Origin: an uncultured Eubacteriales bacterium
GTDB taxonomy: Bacteria; Bacillota; Clostridia; Oscillospirales; Butyricicoccaceae
Assembly (NCBI GenBank): GCA_934675045.1
Contig: CAKUPI010000013.1
Coordinates: 1 to 15,483, forward strand
DNA length: 15,483 nt
Reading direction: 5' to 3'
Shown here: positions 15,151 through 15,483 of the stretch, one piece after another
How positions within the stretch are numbered: position 1 is the stretch's first letter
Layout of the letters: each line of letters opens with the position of its first letter
Position numbers and translations under genes: made by a program
Notes under the pieces: generated by a model
What the model was told of the DNA's origin: nothing
Seen by the model: only the letters and a program-made list of their open reading frames with translations
Database searches by the model: none

Positions 15151-15483
15151 ATGGAAAAATTCCAGTCGCTGGTCACGGTGATGCCCTGGACTTTTATCGC
15201 TACGATTGCCAACCTGTTTATCTTGGCTGCGGCACTCAAGCATTTTTTGTTTAAACCGGTGCAGGCGATTCTGGACAAGCGAGCCGACGAGGTGGAATCC
15301 ACCTTTCAAGAGGCGGAAGAGGCTAAAACCAGTGCCCAGGCTATGCAGACTGAATATGAAGAACGCCTGAAGGGCGCTTACGAAGAGGCGGACAACATCG
15401 TACGCACCGCCAACGAACGCGCATCTGTCCGCAGCGAGGAGCTGCTGAATCAGGCGCGCGCCGAGGCCAATGCCATGAAAAAC
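15151..15483 (+). CDS. atpF: F-type ATP synthase subunit b (3' end beyond window)
   Basis: The first 111 codons are present and open to the window edge. The start ATG at 15151 follows GGGGAAG at 15139-15145. One transmembrane helix lies at about 11-31 (MPWTFIATIANLFILAAALKHF), followed by the family signature FLFKPVQAILDKRADEV and then a long charged helix rich in E, A, K and R (EAEEAKTSAQ..., RAEANAMK) that forms the peripheral stalk coiled coil. It links subunit a in the membrane to the F1 head. It follows atpE by 42 bases in the standard a-c-b order; atpH, atpA, atpG, atpD and atpC would be expected beyond the window. Confidence 0.95.
   Translation, partial: MEKFQSLVTVMPWTFIATIANLFILAAALKHFLFKPVQAILDKRADEVESTFQEAEEAKTSAQAMQTEYEERLKGAYEEADNIVRTANERASVRSEELLNQARAEANAMKN

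Overview
The window reads as chromosomal DNA from a GC-rich, anaerobic, low-branching Firmicute, most likely a gut clostridium of the Oscillospirales type (inference). The grounds are AGGAGG-type ribosome binding sites at nearly every gene, sigma-A and extracytoplasmic-function (ECF) promoters of Bacillus/Clostridium type, an S-layer-homology (SLH) anchored cell wall enzyme, an AtpZ/AtpI-led ATP synthase operon, and a c-subunit with a sodium-type binding site. No plasmid, phage, transposase or CRISPR signal was seen.

Layout from left to right. (1) The 3' end of an unidentified gene and its terminator (1-185). (2) A two-gene ECF sigma / membrane anti-sigma cassette (259-2021), preceded by a promoter that looks like an ECF target, so probably autoregulated. 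A bidirectional terminator separates it from the next unit. (3) A minus-strand pair encoding a 2-keto-3-deoxygluconate permease family transporter and acetolactate decarboxylase (2088-3877). (4) An AT-rich intergenic region of about 600 bases, rich in inverted repeats and carrying promoters in both directions. (5) An orphan peptide-type ABC substrate-binding lipoprotein (4498-6066) with terminator. (6) A small palindromic element (6183-6249). (7) A minus-strand, tightly spaced unit guaB - HAD phosphatase - SagB-like nitroreductase (6278-9189). (8) On the minus strand, a 749-residue SLH-anchored M23 peptidase followed by an OGG1-type 8-oxoguanine glycosylase (9275-12434). (9) A non-coding stretch (12435-12955) with a long leader for the M23 gene, a direct repeat, and a sigma-A promoter that reads into a degenerate 5' half of a tRNA-Leu. 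(10) An intact tRNA-Leu(UAG) and terminator (12956-13097). (11) The start of the ATP synthase operon, atpZ-atpI-atpB-atpE-atpF (13300-15483, running off the window), behind its own promoter and two strong leader inverted repeats.

The gene content is mostly ordinary housekeeping and envelope biology. I did not find a convincing new multi-gene system. The observations most worth a second look are the tRNA-Leu-derived short unit beside the intact tRNA, the palindromic element with interleaved pairings at 6183-6249, the two-carboxylate ion site in AtpE, the ECF autoregulatory promoter, and the kdgT-budA pairing.
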